Positions 17,668 through 27,600 of a stretch of DNA of 64,000 bases are shown here, in pieces (within the stretch, counting starts at the first letter, position 1; each line of letters opens with the position of its first letter). The DNA lies in assembly GCA_934183255.1 (NCBI GenBank), contig CAKPSD010000001.1, forward strand, positions 930,001 to 994,000, given 5' to 3'. The translations under genes were made by a program, and so were the position numbers. The notes beneath the pieces were generated by a model. The model worked only from the letters and a program-made list of their open reading frames with translations. It was not told where the DNA came from and ran no database searches. The stretch is from an uncultured Bacilli bacterium (GTDB taxonomy: Bacteria; Bacillota_I; Bacilli_A; RFN20; DUOF01).

Positions 17668-18528
17668 GTGAAAAAAGTAGTTCAATTTGTAATAGTTTTT
17701 TCATTTTTGTTTATTGCAACAGGTTGTTTTAATAATAAATCTGATAACTCTATTAATGAAGTTGTTGAAAAATCTGATTTAGAAACAACTTATTTGGATA
17801 AACCTTCTACAGGAAGACCAAAATCTCAAACAAAAATGGATAATATTTTCATTGCACTTAATAGTTTAAATAATGCTAGTTATTATGAAAGTGAATCATC
17901 TGGTGAAGTAATAGCCAAAAAATCAGTAAAATTAACTACTCAAAGCGTTAAAAATAGAAGAATTATTACTCCTTCAGCTTCTTTTAATGAATCAATAAGC
18001 ATTAGTACTTTTGTAAAGGTTGCAGAACAATTATATATGACAAATGACACTATTTTAAAAAGGGATGCTAGTAGTGTTAGTGACTCTGGTGTTAGTTGGA
18101 AAAATGGCACAAATAACCTAAGCCAAGAACAATATAAAAAGGATTATGGATACTCTTTTAAAAATCCAAGTAGATATGTTATAAATGAAAAAACTATTAT
18201 AAGTGATATAGAAGTTTTAAATAATGGAATAGGTAGAAAATATACATATAAATTTAGCCTTGATCCAAAAATAGCACCATATTATTATAAGACAAGTATA
18301 AAAAAATTATCTGGTTCTACATCAGAGCCTCATTTTAATTATATAAATATGACAATTACGTTTGATTACAAATGGAGAATTTCTAAAATTGAAACAGTAG
18401 AGGAATATAAAATTACATTAGGTGGTTTAGGAGTTGTAACTTGTACAGCAACATTAACTGAAAATATTAGAAATATTAATAAATCATTAAACATTTCTGA
18501 ATCTTCATTCTTTAACAAATATTTATAA
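17668..18528 (+). CDS. Predicted lipoprotein of unknown function
   Basis: The 286-residue product has an N-terminal signal peptide ending in a lipobox (IATGC), so Cys20 would be lipidated and the protein anchored outside the membrane. The GTG at 17668 lies 7 bases from GGAGG; the nearby ATG at 17662 is too close to it. The mature part begins with a polar linker (about residues 21-55), followed by a mixed alpha/beta region with a repeated Tyr-rich pattern. I do not recognise the family. It might be a binding protein or a folded spacer; no enzymatic motif is visible. Its last six bases overlap the end of the converging ABC ATPase gene. Confidence 0.75.
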   Translation: MKKVVQFVIVFSFLFIATGCFNNKSDNSINEVVEKSDLETTYLDKPSTGRPKSQTKMDNIFIALNSLNNASYYESESSGEVIAKKSVKLTTQSVKNRRIITPSASFNESISISTFVKVAEQLYMTNDTILKRDASSVSDSGVSWKNGTNNLSQEQYKKDYGYSFKNPSRYVINEKTIISDIEVLNNGIGRKYTYKFSLDPKIAPYYYKTSIKKLSGSTSEPHFNYINMTITFDYKWRISKIETVEEYKITLGGLGVVTCTATLTENIRNINKSLNISESSFFNKYL

Positions 18529-19425
18529 TGTTTCTAGTGCTATAGGAGAAATATTTATATCTATTATAGTATTAATGTCAAATTGGTTAATAAAAGAAGC
18601 AAAGTCAAATTGATTAAAATCTATTTTGACTTTTAAATAATAATCATTGTTTTCTAATATTTCAAAATTTCCTTTTGGGATGTTATAACTTTTATTAAAT
18701 GTTACATTTAATATTTTGTTATTTAATAATTTATTTTTTATTATTTCATATTTGTCATCTGCAATAATATTACCATTTTTTAAAATGGTAGCTCTTTTGC
18801 ATATTTTTTCGACATCTAATATATTAGTGCTTGCTATTACTATTGTTGTTTTAAATTCTTTGTTTAATCTTTTTAATAGTTTTAGTAAAGTATTTTTTTC
18901 TATTGTATCTACTTGCGTTAAAGCATCATCGAAATATATGATGGAAGGATTTTTTAGCATGCTTATTGCAATATTTAATTTCATTAAATCAAGCGAGCTT
19001 ATTTCAGATACTTTTTTATTAATTATTTTTTCTAATTCTAGAACATCTCTTAATTCAACAATTCTTTTTTCTATATCATTCGAATCTATTTTTAATTTAT
19101 TGCCATAGTAAACTAAATTGTTATAAATTGATTCATTTGTGAGTAATTTTCTTTTTCTAAAATCATTTAAAATTTCACTGTGTTTTTTTAAAATCTTGTA
19201 ATCAATTTTTCCATTTATAAGTATTTTTCCACTAGTTGGAGTTTCTTCACCACTTAGTAATTTTACAATAGTACTTTTTCCTGAATTAGATATACCAAGA
19301 AGAGCAATTATTTCGCCTTGCTCTATTTTATAATTAAAATTGCTAACTACTTCAAGTTTTTTATATTTAAAAGCTTTTTCCTTTACTTTATAAATTTTAT
19401 AAACATTTTCACTAATTATCTCCAT
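18523..19425 (-). CDS. ABC-type ATPase with degenerate signature and Walker B
   Basis: A 300-residue ABC ATPase domain. Walker A GISNSGKST lies near residues 43-51, preceded by the usual A-loop aromatic region. The signature expected before Walker B is altered: VSEISSLDLMKLN replaces LSGGQ-type residues. Walker B reads SIIYFDDAL, with Asp where the catalytic Glu normally is. The C-terminal 80 residues are a beta-rich extra domain. This suggests slow or no ATP hydrolysis, or a regulatory role. It overlaps the upstream MBG-type membrane protein by 14 bases, an unusual partner for an ABC ATPase because that protein has only one C-terminal membrane helix. No permease is adjacent. Confidence 0.8.
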   Translation of the reverse strand: MEIISENVYKIYKVKEKAFKYKKLEVVSNFNYKIEQGEIIALLGISNSGKSTIVKLLSGEETPTSGKILINGKIDYKILKKHSEILNDFRKRKLLTNESIYNNLVYYGNKLKIDSNDIEKRIVELRDVLELEKIINKKVSEISSLDLMKLNIAISMLKNPSIIYFDDALTQVDTIEKNTLLKLLKRLNKEFKTTIVIASTNILDVEKICKRATILKNGNIIADDKYEIIKNKLLNNKILNVTFNKSYNIPKGNFEILENNDYYLKVKIDFNQFDFASFINQFDINTIIDINISPIALETL

Positions 19426-20488
19426 AATCTTTTCTCCTTTTTAAACTCTTGTATTTTATTATTTTATTGTGATTGTGCTTTTTATTCTTTGCTAAATTTA
19501 TAAATAATATCATTGATAAAACTAAAATTATAAACGATAAAATGATATATAACCAAGTGAAATCTAGTTTCTTTTTCATTATAACAAGGTTTCCTAAATT
19601 ATTGGCAGTATATGTAATATACCCGTCATCATTTATAGTGTATTTAACTTCTTCATATTGGTTGTTTACATAATTAAACATGTGAATTCTTTTTGATTTT
19701 AGGATAGTATTGTCAACTTTTAGTTTTAATGTTATATTGCCAGTGTTTATATCAATTTTTTGATGGTTGCTTTCTAAATATATCTCATAATATGATTTTA
19801 GATAGTAATCTCTTTTTGATATGTTAGCATCTATTTTATTTACAATTAACGTTGCATATGGGGATACATATGCTAATTTGTTGTTAAATGTAATTTTTCC
19901 TTGCCCTACTTTTTCTATATATTTAGGACAAATATTTGCTGTTAAATTATTTATATCTAAATAGTAGTTATCTTTGTGATTACCAATTATAGTAAGACCT
20001 TCAATAGTAATAGGGATGTTTTCGCCAACTAATATACTTTCTGTAGTGGCACTTGCAATTCCTGTAACATAAGTATCATCATCAATAATCCCTTTTATAA
20101 TGTAATTAGGTAATTTTAGAATATTTGTTCCATCATATTGCTTTTGTATTTCTTTTTCAAAATTGAGTGTTACTTTTCTTTTATTTACTTTAAATGACAA
20201 ATTAAATTCTATTGTATTATAGTCGGTGCTTGATGGAATAAATATAGCAGTCCTTTCGTGAATTCCAACATTTGCTATTTCTAATTCGTTTTTCCATAAA
20301 AATGTTCCTTTTGTGTTAGCGGATCCACCTATTAATTCTGCTTTATATAATCTATCGCCATAAGTAATTTCTTTGGCTGTTGGGAATTCATAAATTATTG
20401 TTTCTTCTGCATGGATATTTTCAGAAAACATAATAAAAAAAAGTAATATAGATGAAAATAGTAAAATATAAAACTTAATTTTTTTCAT
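19412..20488 (-). CDS. Surface protein with YDG/MBG-like domains and C-terminal TM
   Basis: A 358-residue protein with an N-terminal signal peptide (KKIKFYILLFSSILLFFIMF) and a C-terminal hydrophobic helix (about 315-340) followed by basic residues and no LPxTG motif. The extracellular part carries an YDG-type beta domain (QYDGTNILKLPNYIIKG, residues about 115-190), a fold built from repeats of MBG/bacterial-Ig style. Such domains occur in adhesins and other surface proteins. It is followed by the degenerate ABC ATPase gene, which overlaps it by 14 bases. AGGTG precedes the start. The function is unknown; attachment or sensing at the cell surface is the general expectation for the fold. Confidence 0.7.
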   Translation of the reverse strand: MKKIKFYILLFSSILLFFIMFSENIHAEETIIYEFPTAKEITYGDRLYKAELIGGSANTKGTFLWKNELEIANVGIHERTAIFIPSSTDYNTIEFNLSFKVNKRKVTLNFEKEIQKQYDGTNILKLPNYIIKGIIDDDTYVTGIASATTESILVGENIPITIEGLTIIGNHKDNYYLDINNLTANICPKYIEKVGQGKITFNNKLAYVSPYATLIVNKIDANISKRDYYLKSYYEIYLESNHQKIDINTGNITLKLKVDNTILKSKRIHMFNYVNNQYEEVKYTINDDGYITYTANNLGNLVIMKKKLDFTWLYIILSFIILVLSMILFINLAKNKKHNHNKIIKYKSLKRRKDYGDN

Positions 20489-20618
20489 CTTAACACCTCT
20501 TTTTGCTCTTTAATTATATTAAAACACATTTTATTAAAGATTAAAATTAACAAATTAATAAATTTTATAAGTTTCATTTTTTAGATGTGTTATACTATAA
20601 AAAACGGAGGTAATTATT

Positions 20619-21674
20619 ATGAGTTTAACATCTAGTTTAGATATTGTAGAGTGTCCTAATGCGACCGCTAATGTTTTTGTGCTTAGATATCCTATGCTAA
20701 ACAATACAATAAAGGCAGGAACTAAGTTATTAGTTAAACAAAATCAAGTGGCTGTTTTTGTTAGTGATGGAAATGTTTTGGATGTTTTAGCAGAAGGAGT
20801 TCATGTTCTTGATGACAAAACTCTTCCTAAACTTTCACAATATAAAAAAATGCAAAAGAAGTCAGGATCAGGATACAATTGCGAAATATATTATGTGTAT
20901 TTGACTTTGTTTGATAATTTGAAATGGGGCATGGTTAATTCGTTGATTTTGAGAGATAATGATTTTGGTAGTATAGCTATAAGATGTTTTGGAAACTTTT
21001 CTTTTAAAGTTACAGATGCTGCTCTTTTTATGACTAATTTATTTGGGAAGATAACTGATTTTAATGAAGATGATATTTCTTTGTATATGAGAACACTTAT
21101 TGTTACTGGAGTAACTGAAACTTTAGTTGTTAATAGAATATCTGCTTTGGATTTTGTTGCTAATTATGATAAATTTGATATAGAAGATTTCAAATTAGTT
21201 AGAGAAAGATTTGCCGAGTGTGGATTGTTTTTACAAAAACTTAATATTGAAAATATAACTATGCCTGAAGATATAGAAAAATTAGTAAACATAAAAATTA
21301 ATGAAAAAATAGAGGATCACGCTACTGGTTCTAAAAATATATATCCTGTAAATCATCCTATTAATGCTGGCACTATACATACTTCAGAAATGAAGAAAAT
21401 GTTTAATTTTACTCATGATTTTACGATTACTTGTGTTCATTGTGGTGCAACTATTGCAAAGAATTTTAAGTATTGTCCTCAATGTGGTAAGGAAAATAAA
21501 GAAGTTGCTAAAGAATGTCCACATTGCCATAACATAGTTGCATTTAAGGCAAACTATTGCCCAGATTGTGGAACTAAGTTGTTTGATAAAGATAATGTAG
21601 TGTTGTGCAAACACTGTGGCAAGATTGTTTCAGAAACAGATTTGTATTGCCCAGATTGTGGTAAGGTTTTATAA
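20619..21674 (+). CDS. SPFH-domain protein with three C-terminal zinc ribbons
   Basis: A 351-residue protein. Residues about 15-245 form an SPFH-like domain of the YdjI / virion-core-related type, starting with SSLDIVECPNATANVFV. Residues about 265-350 contain six CxxC pairs (CVHC, CPQC, CPHC, CPDC, CKHC, CPDC), enough for three zinc ribbons. No membrane helix is evident, so the protein is probably cytoplasmic or peripheral. In Bacillus, YdjI-like proteins are linked to membrane stress complexes with PspA-like and other partners, but no such partner is adjacent here. It is flanked by a shared terminator with dapB. The start has CGGAGG upstream. Confidence 0.8.
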   Translation: MSLTSSLDIVECPNATANVFVLRYPMLNNTIKAGTKLLVKQNQVAVFVSDGNVLDVLAEGVHVLDDKTLPKLSQYKKMQKKSGSGYNCEIYYVYLTLFDNLKWGMVNSLILRDNDFGSIAIRCFGNFSFKVTDAALFMTNLFGKITDFNEDDISLYMRTLIVTGVTETLVVNRISALDFVANYDKFDIEDFKLVRERFAECGLFLQKLNIENITMPEDIEKLVNIKINEKIEDHATGSKNIYPVNHPINAGTIHTSEMKKMFNFTHDFTITCVHCGATIAKNFKYCPQCGKENKEVAKECPHCHNIVAFKANYCPDCGTKLFDKDNVVLCKHCGKIVSETDLYCPDCGKVL

Positions 21675-21685
21675 TATTTAATTAA

Positions 21686-21707
21686 AAAAGAGAGTTAACT
21701 CTCTTTT
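21686..21707. terminator. Bidirectional terminator between SPFH gene and dapB
   Basis: AAAAGAGAGTT and AACTCTCTTTT form an exact palindrome of 22 bases. It overlaps the end of dapB and works for both converging genes. Confidence 0.85.
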
Positions 21708-22321
21708 ATTTTGCTTATAATTTCTATTAATGCTTTTTCTACGCCTTTAGCATATGCTAATTTATTTTTTACTGAATGAATAATTGTTATTTCTTCATAA
21801 TTGTTTTTTAAATATATTGTGTGATCAAGAGTTTGATAAGTTGTTCTTATTGATTCTATTTGAGTTTCATCTTTTAAGTGCTTTTTCAATAGCAAAGCAG
21901 TGCCTGATGGTAAATCTTTTTTACTTATATGATGTGACTCTACTATTTTTGTGTTATTAAAATCATTTTTTAAATCATCTAATATTTTAATTATTTTAGT
22001 AATACCTGTAGAAAAATTGGGGGAAAATATAAAACTTAAATTTTTTTTACTTGCATCTTTTAACATTTGATAAATTAAATCTTCATCAATTCCAGTTGTT
22101 CCGCATATAAAATGAGAGTTATTTTTCAAACATATATTAGCGTGTTCAACTGCAGTTTGACTATTTGTAAAGTCTATAACAATTGATGAAGGCTTTATTA
22201 CATTTATTAATTTTTCTTCATTTAAATTTACTTCACTATTTATCTTATATCCTTTTTCTTTTAAATATTCAAAAATTACACTTCCGGTTTTCCCTTTTGA
22301 TCCTGCAAAAATAATATTCAA
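21695..22321 (-). CDS. dapB: 4-hydroxy-tetrahydrodipicolinate reductase
   Basis: A 208-residue protein with the DapB features: a Rossmann glycine motif near the start (FAGSKGKTG), FICGTTG, the SPNFSTGI motif, and the substrate-binding ESHHISKKDLPSGTAL. DapB reduces hydroxy-tetrahydrodipicolinate with NAD(P)H on the path to diaminopimelate and lysine, and so to peptidoglycan and, in spore formers, dipicolinate supply. It is shorter than the common 240-270 residues because of compact loops; key motifs are all present. The start is a TTG behind GGTGA. It follows nth with a 30-base gap on the same strand. No other lysine-path gene is adjacent. Confidence 0.88.
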   Translation of the reverse strand: MNIIFAGSKGKTGSVIFEYLKEKGYKINSEVNLNEEKLINVIKPSSIVIDFTNSQTAVEHANICLKNNSHFICGTTGIDEDLIYQMLKDASKKNLSFIFSPNFSTGITKIIKILDDLKNDFNNTKIVESHHISKKDLPSGTALLLKKHLKDETQIESIRTTYQTLDHTIYLKNNYEEITIIHSVKNKLAYAKGVEKALIEIISKIKES

Positions 22322-22351
22322 TTTATATCACCAATAAAATTATATGTTTTT

Positions 22352-22969
22352 TTATTTATTGTAATTACACTTATTTATAAATGGACATGAATTGCATTCT
22401 GGTTTAATTGCTTTACATATATATCTTCCAAATAAAACCATTCTAATGTGCAAATCAGCCCAGGTGTTTTTAGGAAATATTTTCATTATCTTATTTTCTA
22501 TTTGAGTTATAGTCATATTTTCAGCACATAAGCCAAGCCTTTTAGTTACACGTGAAACGTGAGTGTCAACTGGAAAAGCTGGTATATTAAAGTATTCTAT
22601 AAGCATAACATTTGCTGTTTTATTACCTATTCCTGGTAAAGATACTAAGTCCTTTTTTTCAGAAGGTACTTTATCATTATATTGATCATGAAGAATTGCT
22701 GATAGTTTTATTATATTATTTGCTTTGGTGTTGCTTAGTCCTAAAGGGTGTATTAATTGTTCAATATCATTTAAATCAGCTTCTTTTAAATCTTTTAGTG
22801 ATGGATACTTAGAAAATAGTGTAGGTGTTACTTGATTAACTTTTTTATCGGTACATTGTGCAGATAAAAGAATGGCAATAAGTAATTGCCAATCATTAGA
22901 ATAATTTAATTCACATTTTGCATTTGGAAATAATTTGGTTAATTTTTCAATTATGAAATTAGTAGTCAT
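22352..22969 (-). CDS. nth: Endonuclease III
   Basis: A 205-residue DNA glycosylase/AP lyase. The helix-hairpin-helix LPGIGNKTANVML is at about residues 110-122, with catalytic Lys in that motif and the catalytic Asp in FPVDTHVSRV. The C terminus holds a [4Fe-4S] site with cysteines spaced as CX6CX2CX5C. The enzyme removes oxidised pyrimidines. Its start overlaps the dnaD stop by one base (TAATG), a coupling typical of the dnaD-nth pair in Bacilli. Full length for the family. Confidence 0.95.
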   Translation of the reverse strand: MTTNFIIEKLTKLFPNAKCELNYSNDWQLLIAILLSAQCTDKKVNQVTPTLFSKYPSLKDLKEADLNDIEQLIHPLGLSNTKANNIIKLSAILHDQYNDKVPSEKKDLVSLPGIGNKTANVMLIEYFNIPAFPVDTHVSRVTKRLGLCAENMTITQIENKIMKIFPKNTWADLHIRMVLFGRYICKAIKPECNSCPFINKCNYNK

Positions 22970-23601
22970 TAATCATCCATCCAATTTATTTTTGCTATTT
23001 CCATTGTTTCTTCAAGATTTTTTCTCCATTTTTCAGATAAAGGAGATACACCGTTTTTTGCTAGTTCTTCTCTTCTTTTCCATTCTAATAAAACTTTATC
23101 TATGTAACGTATAGTTTTTACTTTAGCTAGTGTAGCAACATTTAAAGCTTCTTTTATTGTAGCGGCACTATTTCCTTGTTCAAACCAATCCTTTATTGTA
23201 TTAACTTCAAATTGAGATAAAGCTCTTCCAAATTCTGTTTCAAATAATACAAAGATATCTTCTTGCTCTTTATTAGGAGATGTAGTTGTTTGATTTTTTA
23301 ATTCTTCGTAAAATATATCAATAAGTTTTTTCTTAAGTGGCTCTATAGAAATTTTTAATTTTTCTTTTCCTTCTAAAGTAAGAATGTTCTTTTTTATTAA
23401 ATTAGTAAAACAGTTATCGATTTCTTCAAAATCAAGCGTCATTTTTAATGCAATTATATCAGGAGTAATGAAGTCGACGCCTTTTTGTATTAAAGAATTA
23501 GTAACTAAAATTATACTTAACTCATTTTCGTTTAATCCTAATTTTTTATAGTTGTCAACTAGGATTGTACGCCAATCTATAGCATCCATAATTTTTTCCA
23601 T
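22969..23601 (-). CDS. dnaD: DnaD-domain replication-initiation protein
   Basis: A 210-residue protein from the ATG at 23601 (an upstream GTG would lie inside the AAGGTG ribosome site). The N-terminal winged-helix region (to about 95) and the C-terminal DnaB_2/DnaD domain, seen in RALSQFEVNTIKDWFEQG and TIRYIDKVLLEWKRRE, fit DnaD. DnaD helps load the replicative helicase at origins and restart sites. Synteny with nth immediately downstream supports the name over other DnaD-domain family members. The asnS gene, which often precedes this pair in Bacilli, is here 18 kb away. Confidence 0.9.
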   Translation of the reverse strand: MEKIMDAIDWRTILVDNYKKLGLNENELSIILVTNSLIQKGVDFITPDIIALKMTLDFEEIDNCFTNLIKKNILTLEGKEKLKISIEPLKKKLIDIFYEELKNQTTTSPNKEQEDIFVLFETEFGRALSQFEVNTIKDWFEQGNSAATIKEALNVATLAKVKTIRYIDKVLLEWKRREELAKNGVSPLSEKWRKNLEETMEIAKINWMDD

Positions 23602-23714
23602 ACTAATCACCTTGCTTCCATTATAACTAATAACATTTTGTATTTCAATTGATTTTTTTAATAGATTAGAAATTTTACCTTTGATAATATGTTATACTTA
23701 AAAATGGTGATGGT

Positions 23715-24572
23715 ATGTTTGCTAGAATTATAACAAGTAAGGTTAGAAAAGAATTAAATAAAATGAATTTTGCTTTCAATGGTGAAATACTACCTTTAAA
23801 GGTAGAAAATGATATTTGGACATTAAATGTTTTTAAACTTGATAAGACATTTGTTATTAGATATTATGACTTTAGTAATAGTAAATATTATATTGATAAA
23901 TATTTGATTATGGAAAAATATGGAATTAGTATGCCCAAAATAGTTTCATATAGTGATAAACTTATTGTGTTTGAAGATTATAATGACTTTAATAAATATC
24001 AGAGAATAGATAAAGACACAATAAGCAATAATTGTGTTAGAAAAATAGCTATGTGGTACAAAACATTACATTCGCATAATGAACTATATGAGACTAGTTG
24101 TAAGGAATATTTTTCGCTATCTAATATTAATAAAATAATTAAAAAATATAACTTACAATATAGTGAAAATTTTAAGTACATTTATGAAAATTTCTATAAT
24201 ATAAACTTAAAATTATCAAAATTGAATGAATGCTTTGTTTTAAATGATTTTAATCTAAATAATTTCGTAATATCTAAGGAAAATGACCAAATTATTTGCT
24301 GTAAATTCGATAGTTTTATGCGTGGATTTAGTTACTTTGATATAAGAAAAATAAAAGAAATATTTAATAAAGAAAACTTTGAAATATTTATGAGTGAATA
24401 TGGAAATATAAAAGAGGATGAATATGTTATAGGAGATGTTATTTCTAAGATTATAGATTTATATTTGTCAATAAATGATGATACTATTTCAATTGAAACA
24501 AAGAAAATATTAGATGAAGTTATTAGTGGAAAATTTGAAGAAAAAATAAAATGTATTGTTGAATGGTATTAA
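23715..24572 (+). CDS. APH/choline-kinase-fold protein, catalytic motif altered
   Basis: A 285-residue protein with the overall pattern of aminoglycoside/choline-type kinases. An N-terminal lobe contains VIRYY and YLIMEKYGISMP. Further on is the catalytic-loop-like VLNDFNLNNFVI, with Asp and Asn placed as in the HGDxxxxN motif but without the His-Gly. Later FDSFMRG sits where IDFE-type metal-binding residues lie. Small-molecule phosphotransferases such as choline kinase have this fold. The Asp/Asn pair is kept, so activity is possible. The gene is transcribed away from dnaD and stands alone before a large surface-protein gene. The substrate is unknown. Confidence 0.6.
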   Translation: MFARIITSKVRKELNKMNFAFNGEILPLKVENDIWTLNVFKLDKTFVIRYYDFSNSKYYIDKYLIMEKYGISMPKIVSYSDKLIVFEDYNDFNKYQRIDKDTISNNCVRKIAMWYKTLHSHNELYETSCKEYFSLSNINKIIKKYNLQYSENFKYIYENFYNINLKLSKLNECFVLNDFNLNNFVISKENDQIICCKFDSFMRGFSYFDIRKIKEIFNKENFEIFMSEYGNIKEDEYVIGDVISKIIDLYLSINDDTISIETKKILDEVISGKFEEKIKCIVEWY

Positions 24573-24684
24573 AAAAATTAACATTTTGTTATGTAATGAT
24601 TAAAAAAAATTAAAAACAAGAGTAATATTGTATAAGAAAAGTTAATTTTATGTTAAATTAGATTTGTAGCAAGAGGTGGAAATA

Positions 24685-27600
24685 GTGAAAAAGGATAAGA
24701 CATTAAAATATATAATTTTAATATTTATGGCTGTTATGTCTTTTTTTGTATTTTCAAATAATAATGCAAAAGCAATTACTTTAATTGACGAAGAATCTAA
24801 AATAAATTTAGAATTACAGGAAAATAGTGGAGAATATGTAATAATTGGAGCAAGTACTTCTGAAACAAACATTGTGAATTGGACAATTCCTAATGAATAT
24901 GATTCAAAACCTATAGTTGCAATAAAAGATGGAACTAATAGTAGTGTTTTAGAAGGCTTGGCTAATGTGTTGAGTGGAAAAATAGTTGTAGGCTCTAATA
25001 TTAAAACAATTGGAGACTATGCTTTTAAAAACTTTACTAATATTACTGAAATATTTGTGCCAGAAAGTGTTGTAACAATTGGTTTAGATGCATTTTTGAA
25101 TTGTTCTAGTTTAGAGATTCTTAGAATAAACAGATTTTATATAAGTGGAGATCAATACACAACAATTAAGAATAATGAAACAGCTGGTTTAAATGATTCA
25201 GTAAAAATTGTTTTTCCAAGTAGTTCTTTGAAAAATAATTATACATCTGGTGCAGAATGGAATGAAGAATTAGTAAAAAAGTTTACATATGAAGTAAATA
25301 TAATTTTAAGTTATGTATATCCTGATGCAAATGTAGCAATTTCCTCTGATCAAATAGTTGGTTATTTTGGATTGCCTCTAGCAAACACTATATTTAATAA
25401 TAATGATTTAAAAGATGAATATAATCTTTCTTTTTCAGGGTTTAACTTTGATGGTTGGTATAATGGTAATACAAAACTTAATAAAGATACTCTAGTAATG
25501 GGAAATATGAATGTTTATCCTAAATGGCAATTAAAAGAATTACAAGATGTCAATTTATCTGCATATTATATTGCAAATGATTCTAGCCTTGTTAAGTATG
25601 GTGATGGAGATACTGTTATAGAATATGGTGAGAAGAATGATGGTTTAAAATTAATGACGACTTATAGTCATGAACTAAGCGACAATTTTTCTAATATAAC
25701 ATATACTTGGTATAAAGCGATTGGTTCTTCGTTCACAAGTATTGCTTCTAGTGATACATACGATGTTAAGTTTGTAAATGACTCAGGCATTTATAAATGT
25801 AGAATTGTTGCAAGTTACATTGGCAAAGATGGAAATAATAATGATTATACATATGAAGTATCTGTAGAAAATCAAATAAATGTAATTATTCAAAAAAGAG
25901 ATTTGATAATTAATGTTAATGGTAATTCAACAGAGTATGGAACATATGTAGTTCCTCAAAAAATTAATGATAAATATTATTCTATAGATAGCACTACTTC
26001 TTTTGCTAGTGGTGAATATATAGATGATAATGATGTTTTAACTTTTAGTAATTTTGATGATGAATATAAAAATGTTGGTATTTATTCTAATGCACTTAAA
26101 CTTGTTATAAATAAAATAACTGATGGAGTAGAAGATAGAACAGCAAATTATAATATTATTTATAATTATGGTAGTCTTAATGTAGTGGCTAAAAATATAT
26201 CAATAAATCTTTCAGAAAATAAAATAGTTGAATATGGTAATCAAGAAAATATCACATTACAAGCTTCATATAATATATATGGTGAAATTGAAAATGTTGT
26301 TTACACTTTTACTAGAGAAAATGCATCTATTAAAGATGTTGGAGAATATTCAATTATTGATGTTTCTTGCAATAATACAAATTATTTAGTTTCTTTAAAT
26401 AATACAATAATTAGAAAATTCATTATTACACCTAAAAAAGTTCAAGTTGTTTGGAATGTAGAAGCTAATCTTGTTTATGATGGTAATGTTAAGCAAGCAA
26501 CAGCAAAATATTCTGATAATAATGATGTTGAACATGATTTAAATATCATATTTACTAAAAATGAAGTTTCTTCTACTTTTAAAAATGCTGGTGAATATAC
26601 TTTAACTGCTACTATGAAAGAAGAAAATAGTAATTATTTATTATATTATGATGTTCAAATTACTAAAACGATTGAAAAAGCTGAAAGTATTCTTTCTGGA
26701 GCAGAAAGACAAACAAAAATATATAATGGATATAACCAATATGTAGTTGCTGATGTTAATCATTATGAAGCTATAATAAAACAAAAATATAGTCAAAGAG
26801 ATGAATGTAAGAATGTTACAACTAATAGTTCTCCATGTCTTGTTGTTGTTTATGTTGATGAAACAGAAAATTATAAGGCTGCAAGTAAAAACTTTAATTT
26901 ATATATTGAACCATATCAATTAACTGTTTCTCCAAATGTTTTTGAAGTAATTTATGGAGTTCCTATCTCATCATCGGATTTATCTATGCCTGTTGAAGGA
27001 ATTAATGATGAAACTATTATGGTTTATTTTGTAGCAGCTAATATATCTAGTCAAAGAGATGTAGGCGAGTATGATATTGTGGGAATTAGTTATACAAGCA
27101 GTAATAACTATAGAGTTAGTATGGTAAATGATAGTGGAATTAATAAATTGCATGTTATTCCAATGCCACTTACTGTTGAATTCTATTATTATGAGAATTT
27201 AGTTTATGATGGTAATGTTAAAAATATAGGTGTTAGAATTTTTGGCACTGAAGAAGATAAAGAAACAATAGGCTTAGTAGTTGATTATGGTGATAAACCT
27301 ATTAGAAATGCTGGAAAATATTCAATAAAAGTAAGTTTAACAAATCCAAATTATAAAATAACTAATTTATCTACACTCGAATTTAATATTGCTAAAGCTA
27401 GTTATAATGTTGATGATTTAAAATTAGAAAGTAAAAAAGTTAGATATAATTTTTCTAGTCATTTTATAAACTTGCAAGGTAATTTACCTGCTGGGTTAAA
27501 AGCTGTTTATACAATAGATGGTCATCCAGGTAATGGTACGGTTCTTCCTTTTAAACATATTGTGAAAGTAACTTTTGAAGGCGATTTCGAGAATTACAAT

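Noticed and set aside
21695..22321. dapB as a truncated pseudogene
   Set aside because: It is short but all catalytic and binding motifs are present and the frame is intact.
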